A DNA stretch of 64,000 nt from Paenibacillus melissococcoides (lineage in GTDB: Bacteria > Bacillota > Bacilli > Paenibacillales > Paenibacillaceae): NCBI GenBank assembly GCA_944800085.1, contig CALYLO010000004.1:496001-560000 (forward strand), written 5' to 3'. Every line of letters starts with the position of its first letter. Within the stretch, counting starts at the first letter, position 1. The notes under the pieces were generated by a model, which was given only the letters and a program-made list of their open reading frames with translations, had not been told where the DNA came from and did not search any database. A program made the position numbers and the translations under genes. Shown here piece after piece: positions 45,758 through 54,013 of the stretch.

Positions 45758-47596
45758 ATGAGATTGGAAGTGATTACGATTCACGAAGATGAGAGATTAT
45801 CAAACGGAATAGTTGACGATCCATCCCCTTCCAACCGCATGAAAGGGGCTTTTTATTTGTATGGCTCCGGAAGGAGCGAGGTGGAAGCCGCACTCGTAAC
45901 GGCCACCCGGGTGAGGGAAGGCATAGACGCCGCGATTTCCGCGAGAGTGCCGAGAGAGGCGGAGCTGCCGGCCGTCCTGGATATCAAGTACCGGGGCAAT
46001 GAGGATGTGACGGCCGCGATCGAAGCGGTGGCTTCCAGCTACCTGACCGCATCGGTCGAGATTCGGCCCCATAACCGGATGGTTGGACGGGTGGAGCTCC
46101 TGGAGACGCCGCGCAAAGACGTCAGCCTGCCTCCGATCGCCGATTCGACGACCCGGAGCGATGCGGAGCTGGTTACGCTGAATTACGGCGACATGAAGAG
46201 CATGGTTACGGGGAAGGGCAGCAATGAATCGTTCGAGGCCTTTATTCATTTCGGTCCATTGAATGAATTGGTTCCCGATGTGTACCGTTTGGAAAAGGCG
46301 ACGATGAAGCTGTATTATGCCGGCACGTTCCCGCACGGGACGAGCATTGAGCTGCATCAGCCGCACAGCATTTGGAGAGAACTCGGGATTACCCACGCGA
46401 ACAAGCCCCATTCGGTAGAGCTGCTCGCGGATGAATATACGCTTCACCCGGCGGAGCGCTGCATTGAGGTGGATGTGCTTCGCATCGTCGAGCGCTGGCT
46501 TCAGGGGGAACTGGACAACTACGGATTTATTGTGAAAACGCACGACGATTACGCGGTCACATTCTATACGAGGGAATCCCACAAGCCGCCCGTGCTCCAG
46601 GTCCGCTATATCCCGAACCAAGTGTACAGCATCGGCAGAAGCGCGATCGACGCCTCCGTATTCGTCTACGGGGTTGGAGGCTCCGAGCGGAGAGCCAGCC
46701 TTACGGTCCATAGCGACCGCGGCGCGGATGATCGGACAGCGACGCTCTATGTGCATCAGCCTGCCGATCCGATGTTCGAATGGCAGGATGGCTTCCTCCT
46801 CGTGTCCAGGCCGGTTCATCCGGCGACGCTGACGGTAGCGATTCGGGAATACCCGGAGCTGGAAGCCAGTTGCACGATTCGCAGAGAGGGGGCAAGCGGG
46901 CGGAGGGTGATCATGGCGGCCAGCAGTCCGGACAAGCCCGCTTGCATCACGGTCGATCCGAACATAAGCCTGCCTTGCTCCCTTACGATTGCGAAGAAGG
47001 AATCCGAGGGTCCGAAATCGTTCATTACGGCTTCTGTCCCTGCTCTGCCTGCGTATGTGGAAGTGTCGCGCTATCATAAGCATAGCGGCGAGAAAGCAGC
47101 CAGCCTGAGCATTCGGGAAGAGCGGGATTCGGATATCGAGTCCCGGGCAATCGTATCCAAGCCGGATATGCATGCGATGTTGACGATTCGGGCGCTCGGA
47201 AAGCGGGAGATGGCAGGGCAGATCGAGGTGCCGCACTATGAGGATCATCGCGCCTCGCTTGCGGCGTCCCGCCCAGAGGTTCCAGCCGCTCTGGACGTGA
47301 AGCATGCTTCTTCGATCGAGACCTATCTCTATGTGAAGCATGAACACACGCTGGACAGTACCATCCTGATTAAGCTGCCGTCGGATCTGAAGGCCTTCCT
47401 TGTCGTTCACGCGATTGATGAGGCGGAGGCGGTCCTTCGGGTCAGCGTTCCGGAGCTTCACGGCTATCTCGCGCCAAGGGTCATTGCGGAGGAGGACTGC
47501 CCTGCGGCGGCCCTGATCCGACAGCGGGATGCCGGAGATTTGCATGGTGTCATTACCGTCGGCAGCGCAGGCGGCGCATATTATTATATTTTGTAG
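45758..47596 (+). CDS. DNRLRE-domain protein with degenerate beta repeats (612 aa)
   Basis: ATG 45758; the ribosome binding site is weak, and GTG 45770 is possible. About residues 165-290 match the DNRLRE layout: KATMKLYYAGTFPHGTSIEL, SIWRELGITHANKP, IEVDVLRIVERWLQGELDNY and TFYTRESHKPPVLQVRYIPN. Around this domain, at both ends, lie many degenerate units of about 35-45 residues such as RVPREAELPAVLDIKYRGNE and KPDMHAMLTIRALGKREMAG. They share a 'xxASLxVxxxxD' strand pair and suggest a long rod. DNRLRE domains occur on large surface proteins. There is no signal peptide, which fits assembly into a phage-type particle. Confidence 0.7.
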   Translation: MRLEVITIHEDERLSNGIVDDPSPSNRMKGAFYLYGSGRSEVEAALVTATRVREGIDAAISARVPREAELPAVLDIKYRGNEDVTAAIEAVASSYLTASVEIRPHNRMVGRVELLETPRKDVSLPPIADSTTRSDAELVTLNYGDMKSMVTGKGSNESFEAFIHFGPLNELVPDVYRLEKATMKLYYAGTFPHGTSIELHQPHSIWRELGITHANKPHSVELLADEYTLHPAERCIEVDVLRIVERWLQGELDNYGFIVKTHDDYAVTFYTRESHKPPVLQVRYIPNQVYSIGRSAIDASVFVYGVGGSERRASLTVHSDRGADDRTATLYVHQPADPMFEWQDGFLLVSRPVHPATLTVAIREYPELEASCTIRREGASGRRVIMAASSPDKPACITVDPNISLPCSLTIAKKESEGPKSFITASVPALPAYVEVSRYHKHSGEKAASLSIREERDSDIESRAIVSKPDMHAMLTIRALGKREMAGQIEVPHYEDHRASLAASRPEVPAALDVKHASSIETYLYVKHEHTLDSTILIKLPSDLKAFLVVHAIDEAEAVLRVSVPELHGYLAPRVIAEEDCPAAALIRQRDAGDLHGVITVGSAGGAYYYIL

Positions 47597-47612
47597 CAGG
47601 AACTGATATCGC

Positions 47613-47646
47613 GAGCCGTCCTTCACCGGATGGCTCTTTCTTTTTC
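47613..47646 (+). terminator. Intrinsic terminator before the holin gene
   Basis: GAGCCGTCC pairs with GGATGGCTC (one G-U) around TTCACC, followed by TTTCTTTTTC. Confidence 0.7.
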
Positions 47647-47682
47647 GGGAGAGATGGCTGTCGATGAGCAAGGAGGGATCGG

Positions 47683-48144
47683 GTGTACGAAAAAATAGTG
47701 AACAGCAGTATCGGATTCATCGGCGGATTGATAAGCTACTTGTATGGGGGAGGGAGCAGCTTGCTTGAGTTTCTGGCGCTGTTGGCGCTCATGGATTACA
47801 TCAGCGGCTACGCAGCCTCCGTCATGGAAGCGGCCAGAGGAATGCCGCAGGCCGGGTTGAGCAGCAAGAAGGGCTTTGCCGGACTGGCCCAAAAGGGCTT
47901 GATGTTCGTCGTCGTGCTGCTCGCCCATCGTGCCGATGTGGCGCTGGAGAGCGATTTTCTCATGTACGGCACGGTATGGTTTTACATTTCCAATGAGGTG
48001 ATCAGCATTGCGGAGAACTACGGGCGGATTGGGCTGCCTTTGCCGCCGCAGATCAAGCAGATTATTGCGATTTTAAAAACGAAGGAAGAGCAGCAGCGGC
48101 GGTATGAACAGGACAATGACCAGAAAGGAAGGATGAGCAAATGA
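47683..48144 (+). CDS. Phage holin, toxin secretion/lysis holin family (phage_holin_4_1 type)
   Basis: The 153-aa product starts at GTG 47683 after AAGGAGG. The family pattern is clear: hydrophobic N-terminus SSIGFIGGLISYLYGGGSSL, then LALLALMDYISGYAASVMEA, the SSKKGFAGLAQKGLMFVVVL segment with the conserved K-G-xxKK motif, and NEVISIAENYGRIGLPLPPQ. The C-terminal tail is charged. Holins permeabilise the membrane to release endolysin and particles. No endolysin gene is found next to it or elsewhere in this locus. The next gene overlaps it by 4 bp. Confidence 0.88.
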   Translation: MYEKIVNSSIGFIGGLISYLYGGGSSLLEFLALLALMDYISGYAASVMEAARGMPQAGLSSKKGFAGLAQKGLMFVVVLLAHRADVALESDFLMYGTVWFYISNEVISIAENYGRIGLPLPPQIKQIIAILKTKEEQQRRYEQDNDQKGRMSK

Positions 48145-48512
48145 GCAGCAGAGGAACGCAGGTATGGGGCTCAGTGGCCCTGCATACCGAACCGATTGTC
48201 ATCAAGGGCACGAATAACACGCTGAATTTCCAGGTGGACGGTATCGAGTACGAGGCGAGCATTCCCCAAGGAACGTATGCGACGAGGCTGGAGCTTTTTA
48301 CGTCCGAGCTGATCGAGCCAGTCAATGAAGCGCTGCGGCGAGCTCAAGCGCCCGTCATCGCCAGATTAGGCGGCAACCGGCAGGACAAGCATATTTGCGT
48401 GCTTGTGCTGGAGCATACCGAGACGGAGGAAGAGCATGTCATCGACGGCTTTGGCGGAAGCGCGCGAGACGTGATCTGGGGCGAGACGGAGCACATCTCC
48501 GCCGTGCAATGA
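48141..48512 (+). CDS. Unknown last gene of the tail locus (123 aa)
   Basis: ATG 48141 overlaps the holin stop codon (ATGAGCA...TGA), so it is translationally coupled; AAGGAAGGATG lies upstream. The sequence VALHTEPIVIKGTNNTLNFQ and VDGIEYEASIPQGTYATRLE suggests a small beta domain. TYATRLELFTSELIEPVNEA and VLVLEHTETEEEHVIDGFGG then resemble short repeats in phage structural proteins. It has no lysis-enzyme motif. A 12-bp hairpin (48517-48545, no T run) follows and probably ends the unit. Confidence 0.55.
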   Translation: MSSRGTQVWGSVALHTEPIVIKGTNNTLNFQVDGIEYEASIPQGTYATRLELFTSELIEPVNEALRRAQAPVIARLGGNRQDKHICVLVLEHTETEEEHVIDGFGGSARDVIWGETEHISAVQ

Positions 48513-48516
48513 CGAA

Positions 48517-48545
48517 TTCGCCGGTGACTTGTTGTCATCGGCGAA
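48517..48545 (+). terminator. Hairpin closing the tail locus
   Basis: TTCGCCGGTGAC pairs with GTCATCGGCGAA (one G-U) around a 5-nt loop. There is no T run, so efficiency is uncertain. Confidence 0.45.
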
Positions 48546-48593
48546 AGTTATGGTTCGGGCGAACCGGGAGATGAAGTGCCCGGGCCAGCAATC

Positions 48594-48769
48594 ATGCAAA
48601 AATGCAGCATTTTATCCCTGCAAAGGGGATTTTTAAGGGAATTCCTGCAAATATACATTATTTTACCTGCTGTAGCTCACATCCAGGCGATAGCGGTTCG
48701 AATTCCTGTATCTATGCAGGATTCCCTTTTTGCATTCATCGATGTCTATGAAAAGATGTAGTTTTGCAG
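48594..48769. repeat. Four-palindrome intergenic element, copy C
   Basis: Sites at 48594 (ATGCAAAAATGCAG), 48645 (CTGCAAATATACAT), 48706 (CTGTATCTATGCAG) and 48756 (ATGTAGTTTTGCAG); spacings 51, 61 and 50 bp. In this copy the flanks of sites 2 and 3 are also complementary (AAGGGAATTCCTGCA with TGCAGGATTCCCTT), so the inner half could form a long hairpin. Confidence 0.7.
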
Positions 48770-48798
48770 CATTTTCGAAGCATTTGAGCCCAAATGGC

Positions 48799-48963
48799 CT
48801 ATAACTTGCTCGCGGCCGTCATTGTTTCAGTCGGGGTGAAGATCGTCCCGATTTCTCTCACGCTGTCTTTAATCTGTCTATAAATCGCCTGCGAATTGAC
48901 ATCGCCATCAACCGAAGTAATATAGTAGACATGAATCAGTTGTAATCTAGTTCTCCATCTCAT
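48799..48963 (-). CDS. Small hypothetical protein (54 aa)
   Basis: ATG 48963-48961 has AGGTGA seven bases upstream. Hand translation gives MRWRTRLQLIHVYYITSVDG, then an amphipathic helix (NSQAIYRQIKDSVREIGTIF) and a short end. Start site, length and lack of overlap support a real gene. It is the only leftward gene between the tail locus and the ROK cluster. It could be a small regulator. I recognise no family. Confidence 0.5.
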   Translation of the reverse strand: MRWRTRLQLIHVYYITSVDGDVNSQAIYRQIKDSVREIGTIFTPTETMTAASKL

Positions 48964-48969
48964 TCGTTG

Positions 48970-49165
48970 ATCACCTGTTTTTATCCGGCATTATGTGTAC
49001 TACATAAGAACCTGAATCGATGAAAAGGAGGTAATCCGGCCACTGGGAGTCGAAGCTTGCGGGTGAAGGTAAGAGAAAGGAAGACAAAGCCGACCGCATT
49101 TTTGATAACGCTTACAATTCGTGCGATTGCGTTCGCTGCAGCGTGTTAAGACATGAAGGAGGATA
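48970..49165. other. Intergenic region upstream of the secreted propeller gene
   Basis: No gene is supported. The sequence holds the probable promoter of the next gene, and an AAAAGGAGGTAATCC stretch at 49022-49036 that looks like a ribosome binding site without a usable following start codon. Confidence 0.4.
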
Positions 49166-51095
49166 ATGATGATGGTACCGTGGAGAAGCAAGCGGTTCAG
49201 CCGAGTAAGCGCCGTGCTGGCCGTACTGCTGGTTGTGTTGACATGCGGAACTGCCGTCGCCGGGGCCGACGCAGAAGGGCATGCGAACAATCAAGCGACC
49301 ACAGCCGCTGCCGGGAATAAAGGCAAGGGAGAGACCCGCTCCGAGGCGAAGGCGCTGCCTCTGAAAAATCCCGGCTTCGAGCAGCAGACAGCGAAGGACT
49401 CGATTCCGGGCTGGACATCGATATTCGCCAGCGTGGAAGGCGCTGTCAGCCATGAAGTTAGCAAGGAAGAAGCGTACCGCGGCAAGCACAGCTTGAAGAT
49501 TACGGATACGAGCCGCGACCATGCCGTCGCGGTCCAGAGCGATCCGCTGGCTGTCGAACCGGGAACGACTTATACCGGCTCGGTCATGATGCTGCTGAAG
49601 AGCGGCAGCGCCAGTCTGCTGTTCCGCTATTATGACGGCAGCGGGAAGCAGGCCGGCGACGATATGCTCCAGCATGTGTCATCGGGCTACGGCGAATGGC
49701 AGAAGGTGCAAGTGGGCAAAGCGCCTGCGGGTGCGGCGACGGCACGCATTTTCGCCTCGGTCAACAAGTACCAGATGGCGGAAGTCTATTACGATGACTT
49801 CGAGGTGACCTATCCGAAGAAATCGCCGGGCGAGCCGCCGGCCGGAGATATCAGCTTCAAGGGCAGAACCTTTTGCGCCGCCGGTTGATTTGGGCATTCC
49901 CGTCTTCACGGTCGCGATCAACGATGCCGTCGCCGGCGTAGAGGACGGGCGGGCCACGATGTACTCGACGGCTCAAGGCGATACGGCACCTCCTTCCGCG
50001 GCGCCGCCTGGGTCGAGTTCCGCGATGATCCGGGCTTCCCGGGCAAGTCGATCGTCACGATGCAGCGCGACGGCAAGACCTCTGTATTCAATGTGGACGC
50101 GGAGACGAGCAAGACGCTTCCTTCCGTCGTCCAGGGCTCGGCCAATCCGCTTCACAATATGGAGAACGGTCCTGACGGCAGCGTATACATGAGCGGTTAT
50201 CCGGGCGGGATCGGCGTCCAGTTCGATCCGCACATTGATACGTTCAAGACATTCAGCCTCGGGCAGGCGGAGGGCATGGTCGCTTACGGCACCAATATGT
50301 ATTTCGGCATTTATCCGGGGGGACATATTTATTCCGTGGATACGACACAGCCGGTTCCCCAAGCGAAGGCGGTGTTCCAGATCGGGTCAGAACAGGATCG
50401 CCCTTATGTGATGCGGGCGGCGGATGATTTTATCATGATTGGCACGATCCCCGATTACGGCAAGTTAGGCGGCGCGCTTACGCTCTACTATCCGGATACG
50501 GGACAGAAGGAAGTGTACCGGAATATTTTCCACAATCAGAGCATTAACGGTCTGGCCTATAAGGACGGGAAAATATTCGGTTCGACCACCGTCTTTGGCG
50601 GACTTGGCATCGGCGCAACCGAGAAAACGGCGAAACTGTTCGTGTGGGATGTCGCCAAAAAAAGAAAAGATCACGGAGTTTACACTGGATATTCCCGAGC
50701 TGGATCAGCCCGTGATGATTAGCGGCTTGACGATCGGGCCGGACGGGAACGTCTGGGGAGGCGTCGACGATCATCTTCAAGCTCGACCCGGTGACGTATC
50801 GCGTTCATGATTATAAAAACATTTATCCACATGTGAAAAATTACGGCTTCTGGCGCCCATACCATCCGCATTGGGGGCAGGACGGCTTGCTGTACATCGA
50901 TCTGGCGGATCGGATTACCGTCATCGATCCGAGATACTGGAGCATGTCACGGTGTCCGAGGATAACGGCAGCACGTTCCAGGAGATCGCCTTCATGACGC
51001 TGGCCAAGGACGCTCAAGGCAACGAGCATATTTATTACATCGATCAAGCCAGTGTCAAGAAAATTCAGATTACGGGCAAAACTAAAACCCGCTAA
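49166..51095 (+). pseudogene. Secreted propeller-type protein with CBM-like N-terminus, five frameshifts
   Basis: It starts with a signal peptide (about 33 residues; VSAVLAVLLVVLTCGTAVAG). A carbohydrate-binding-like beta sandwich follows (KNPGFEQQTAKDSIPGWTSI, YYDDFEVTYP). Continuing across frames are PVFTVAINDAVAGVEDGRA, KSIVTMQRDGKTSVFNVDAE, NGPDGSVYMSGYPGGIGVQF, GLAYKDGKIFGSTTVFGG, ISGLTIGPDGNVWG and DADRITVIDP-like ends. These are repeated blade-like segments of a WD40/NHL-type propeller. Frames change near 49865, 49978, 50662, 50760 and 50930. Each change is explained by one base gained or lost in a short G or A run, and no other stop codons appear. Miscalled homopolymers are therefore a real alternative to decay. 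Restored length is about 640 aa. Confidence 0.65.
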
Positions 51096-51249
51096 TTCTG
51101 GCCTATCGTTTACTTCTCACAGAATGCTACAGCCGATGACCGCTGTCATCGGCTGTTTTTCGGATAAGGATTGAACTGCCGGCCGAACAGCCGGATGAGA
51201 ACAGGAACGCCGGGAGATGAACGGAGTAACTGATCAAGAAAAATTAATG

Positions 51250-51279
51250 TTGACACATTGTAAGCGGATACAATAAAAT
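51250..51279 (+). promoter_or_regulatory. Promoter of the ROK regulator gene
   Basis: TTGACA (51250-51255), 18 bp, TAAAAT (51274-51279). The cre-like site lies between the two boxes. Confidence 0.55.
51258..51272 (+). promoter_or_regulatory. cre site (CcpA binding) in the ROK promoter
   Basis: TTGTAAGCGGATACA matches the consensus WTGNAANCGNWNNCA at every fixed position. Its place between the -35 and -10 boxes would give repression by CcpA under glucose excess, if this organism has a CcpA homologue. Confidence 0.7.
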
Positions 51280-51293
51280 GGAGGCATCCAAAC

Positions 51294-51314
51294 TTTGTTA
51301 ATTACTTTAACAAA
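51294..51314. promoter_or_regulatory. Candidate operator of the ROK regulator
   Basis: A perfect 8-bp inverted repeat TTTGTTAA-TTACT-TTAACAAA lies downstream of the promoter and 30 bp before the regulator gene. Its TTTGTT/AACAAA arms resemble the XylR operators of Bacillus, the best-known ROK repressor. Confidence 0.6.
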
Positions 51315-51343
51315 CTACCAGCCTAGCGGAAAGGGGGGGTGAA

Positions 51344-52522
51344 ATGATTGGCAAAGGCCAGACGGGAAATGCCAAGCTGGTGAAGCAAATGAACCGGGAA
51401 GGTATTCTTCATCAGCTGCGGGAACACCCGCGTGTTTCGAGAGCCGATTTGGCGAAATTAACGGAGCTAAGCCGTCCGTGCGTCTCCGCATTGGTCGATG
51501 AGATGATTGCGGAAGGATTAATCAACGAAGTGGGGTTTGGAGAATCGACAGGCGGCAGAAAACCGATTCTTCTGGAATATAATTTTCAAGCATACGGCGT
51601 CATCGGCACGGTGTTCGAAGGCAGCACCCTCCAATTGGCCATTGCCAATCTGCGAGGAGAACTGCTTGTCCAGCGCGCGACATGCCTTCCGCATCCGATG
51701 AATGGGGAAGCGGCCATCCGGAGCATTGAGCAAGGGCTGGCGGCCCTGCTTGACGAGAGCGGATTCCGCAAAGAATGGCTGCTGGGCATGGGGCTCGGAT
51801 TGCCGGGCATCACCCGGCGAAGCGCCGGGACGGTAAGCCACGCGCCGAGCACGGGATGGATGGGGCTGCCGGTGCAGCGGGAAATCGAGGCCGTCCTGGG
51901 CCTTCCCGTTGCGATTGAGAATGACGTGAATCTGATGACGCTTGGCGAATTTAACAAGGGGATCGGGGTCGGACATTCCAATCTGGTGTACATGTATACG
52001 GGCACCGGCATCGGCGCCGGAATCATGATCGACGGGCAGCTATACCGGGGAGCCAGGGAAGCGAGCGGCGAGATTGGTTATATGGTCATCGGCCCCGTCG
52101 GGAAGCAGGCCAAGGGAGAATACGGCGTATTTGAGCGGAATTATTCCATACGGGCGATCCGTGACAAGGCCAGAGGCGTCCTCCCCGTGATCGACGAGGA
52201 TACGAGCATGATGAAGCAGATCGTCGAACATGCGGGCCGCGGGAATGAAGGAGCCCGAAGACTGCTCGACGACGTCTGCCGGCACTGGACCTATGGCATT
52301 GCCAATCTTACAAGCGTCATGGACCCGGAGCTGCTGATTCTGAGCGGAGAAATGCTGCATATCGGGGACGAGGGGATCGCCGCCATCCGGCAATGGCTCA
52401 ATGATTGGATACCTTCCGTTCCTCCGATCAAAATGGCTGCGCTTGGCGATCAGGCGGGACTTATCGGGGCGATCCATTGCGCGCTCGAAGCTTTTTCAAC
52501 ATCTGCAAATATAAAAAAGTAA
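51344..52522 (+). CDS. ROK family transcriptional regulator (NagC/XylR type)
   Basis: The 392-aa product has a winged-helix N-terminus (VKQMNREGILHQLREHPRVS and ADLAKLTELSRPCVSALVDE, about residues 12-60) and a ROK sugar-kinase-like domain. GIGVGHSNLVYMYTGTGIGA provides the phosphate/sugar loop. The usual zinc motif CxCGxxGC is absent: the corresponding stretch reads GPVGKQAKGEYGVFERNYS. It probably senses a sugar or sugar phosphate and represses the downstream transporter and enzyme genes. ATG 51344 has GAAAGGGGGG. The cre site and inverted repeat upstream indicate CcpA and autoregulation. The ligand is unknown. Confidence 0.88.
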   Translation: MIGKGQTGNAKLVKQMNREGILHQLREHPRVSRADLAKLTELSRPCVSALVDEMIAEGLINEVGFGESTGGRKPILLEYNFQAYGVIGTVFEGSTLQLAIANLRGELLVQRATCLPHPMNGEAAIRSIEQGLAALLDESGFRKEWLLGMGLGLPGITRRSAGTVSHAPSTGWMGLPVQREIEAVLGLPVAIENDVNLMTLGEFNKGIGVGHSNLVYMYTGTGIGAGIMIDGQLYRGAREASGEIGYMVIGPVGKQAKGEYGVFERNYSIRAIRDKARGVLPVIDEDTSMMKQIVEHAGRGNEGARRLLDDVCRHWTYGIANLTSVMDPELLILSGEMLHIGDEGIAAIRQWLNDWIPSVPPIKMAALGDQAGLIGAIHCALEAFSTSANIKK

Positions 52523-52874
52523 GATAAACAAAACCAGCCAGATGAGCTCTTTTCACTTCATCCAGCCGCCTTGTCTTTCAGGCGGTTCAGACACCTCCTC
52601 CAAGAAATAAAGAGCAGCAACCCGAACACAACTCTCCAGCGAAAAACAACACCAAGATTCCAAAAAAGCATGAAGGGCTAGCTTGATATGAAAGGTGAAT
52701 CAGGTATCGATCCTGCGTCAGGACAGGACTTTTTTATGACTTTTCTCCGCATCGTTTATTAATAAAAATGCTATTAATTAACTTATTAGTAATTTTGTAA
52801 CAGATCAAATATTTCTCAAAAGTGATTTTTCAGAATTTTCAAAAAAAATAAGAAAAAAATTTCACGGGAGGTCA
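52523..52874. promoter_or_regulatory. 350-bp intergenic region before the ABC importer
   Basis: It contains a small hairpin (CCGCC/GGCGG around 52570-52590), a terminator-like hairpin TCCTG-CGT-CAGGA followed by CAGGACTTTTTT (52711-52735), and a 12-bp perfect palindrome TTTATTAATAAA (52755-52766) in a very AT-rich stretch. The last is the probable promoter/operator region of the importer operon. Confidence 0.5.
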
Positions 52875-53960
52875 ATGATGAGAGATACAAAAAAGTCACT
52901 CAAGTGGTTAATGGGGGCAGTTCTCAGCGTAGTCATGCTGATGGTGACCGCCTGCAGCGGCACCGCTTCCGAAGGCGGCCAGCCAGCGGGAACGAACGGA
53001 TCTGAGAAGCAGAGGCTTGTTATCTATACGGCGCGAGACAAGAACGTCGTTGAGGAAATCATACCGAAGTTCGAAGAGAAGCATCCGGAGGTCGAAGTCG
53101 AAGTGCTTACGATGGGGGCGCAGCAAATTTTGGAGCGCGTGCGCGGGGAAAAAGCGAACCCACAGGCGGATTTCTGGTGGGGCGGCACGCAATCGGCCCT
53201 GATGACCGCGGCGGATGAAGGGCTGCTCGACAGCGTGAAGCCGAGCTTCGCGGACAGCATTCCGGAGCTTTACAAAGATAGCGAGGATCGATGGTACGGC
53301 GAAATGCTGCTGCCGGAAGTGATCATGTACAACTCCGCCGCGTTGAAAAAAGAAGAGGCGCCTCAAGATTGGGACGACCTGCTGGATCCGCAATATAAGG
53401 GGAAAATCATTATTCGCGGCGTGCTCGCTTCCGGAACGATGCGAACGATATATTCGGCCATGATCTACCGTCAAGACGCGAACGATCCTGCCCCAGGCTA
53501 TGAATGGCTGAAGAAGCTCGACGCCAATACGAAGGAATACGCTCAGGATCCAACCAACCTGTATCTGAAGCTGGCGCGCGAGGAAGGCACGCTGTCGCTG
53601 TGGAATCTGCAGGATATCATGATTCAGAAGGAATTGCAGAAGCAGCCGTTCGACTTCATCTATCCGGCCAGCGGCGCGCCGATTCTGGTCGATGGGGTCG
53701 GCGTGGTCAAGGGCGCCAAGAACATGGAAGCAGCGAAGAAATTTTATGAATTCCTGTTCGATTCCAACCTGCGGGTGGAGCTGGCGGAGAAGCTGTACCA
53801 GATTCCGACGCGTACGGATATTAGCAAGGATACGCTCCCGACATGGCTCCAAGGACTGGATTTGAAGCCGCTGCCTCTGGATTGGGCGGTCATGGCGGAG
53901 AAGGAAAAGGAATGGATGCAGCATTGGGACGAGAACATCAAGGGCAAAGGGTCCAACTAA
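52875..53960 (+). CDS. ABC transporter substrate-binding lipoprotein (iron(III)/sugar-phosphate, AfuA-like)
   Basis: The 361-aa product starts at ATG 52875 (ATG 52878 has better spacing from GGGAGG). It carries a lipoprotein signal (LMVTACSG, Cys about residue 27). The mature start RLVIYTARDKNVVEEIIPKF and the segment QADFWWGGTQSALMTAADEG are typical of periplasmic binding protein family 2 of the AfuA/FbpA kind. The sequence lacks the paired Tyr residues expected of classical Fe(III) binders in the position I can check. AfuA-type proteins can carry sugar phosphates. It begins the operon 52875-56835. Confidence 0.85.
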   Translation: MMRDTKKSLKWLMGAVLSVVMLMVTACSGTASEGGQPAGTNGSEKQRLVIYTARDKNVVEEIIPKFEEKHPEVEVEVLTMGAQQILERVRGEKANPQADFWWGGTQSALMTAADEGLLDSVKPSFADSIPELYKDSEDRWYGEMLLPEVIMYNSAALKKEEAPQDWDDLLDPQYKGKIIIRGVLASGTMRTIYSAMIYRQDANDPAPGYEWLKKLDANTKEYAQDPTNLYLKLAREEGTLSLWNLQDIMIQKELQKQPFDFIYPASGAPILVDGVGVVKGAKNMEAAKKFYEFLFDSNLRVELAEKLYQIPTRTDISKDTLPTWLQGLDLKPLPLDWAVMAEKEKEWMQHWDENIKGKGSN

Positions 53961-54013
53961 GGCATCGGGCGGGGGCTCCTCCGCCTGAGCACATTACCAA
54001 GGGGGCAAGCAAC

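Noticed and set aside
53843..54013. Extended N-terminus of the ABC ATPase (MAPRTGFEAAASGLGG)
   Set aside because: It overlaps the end of the substrate-binding gene and lacks family similarity. TTG 54014 has a good ribosome binding site and the correct family start.
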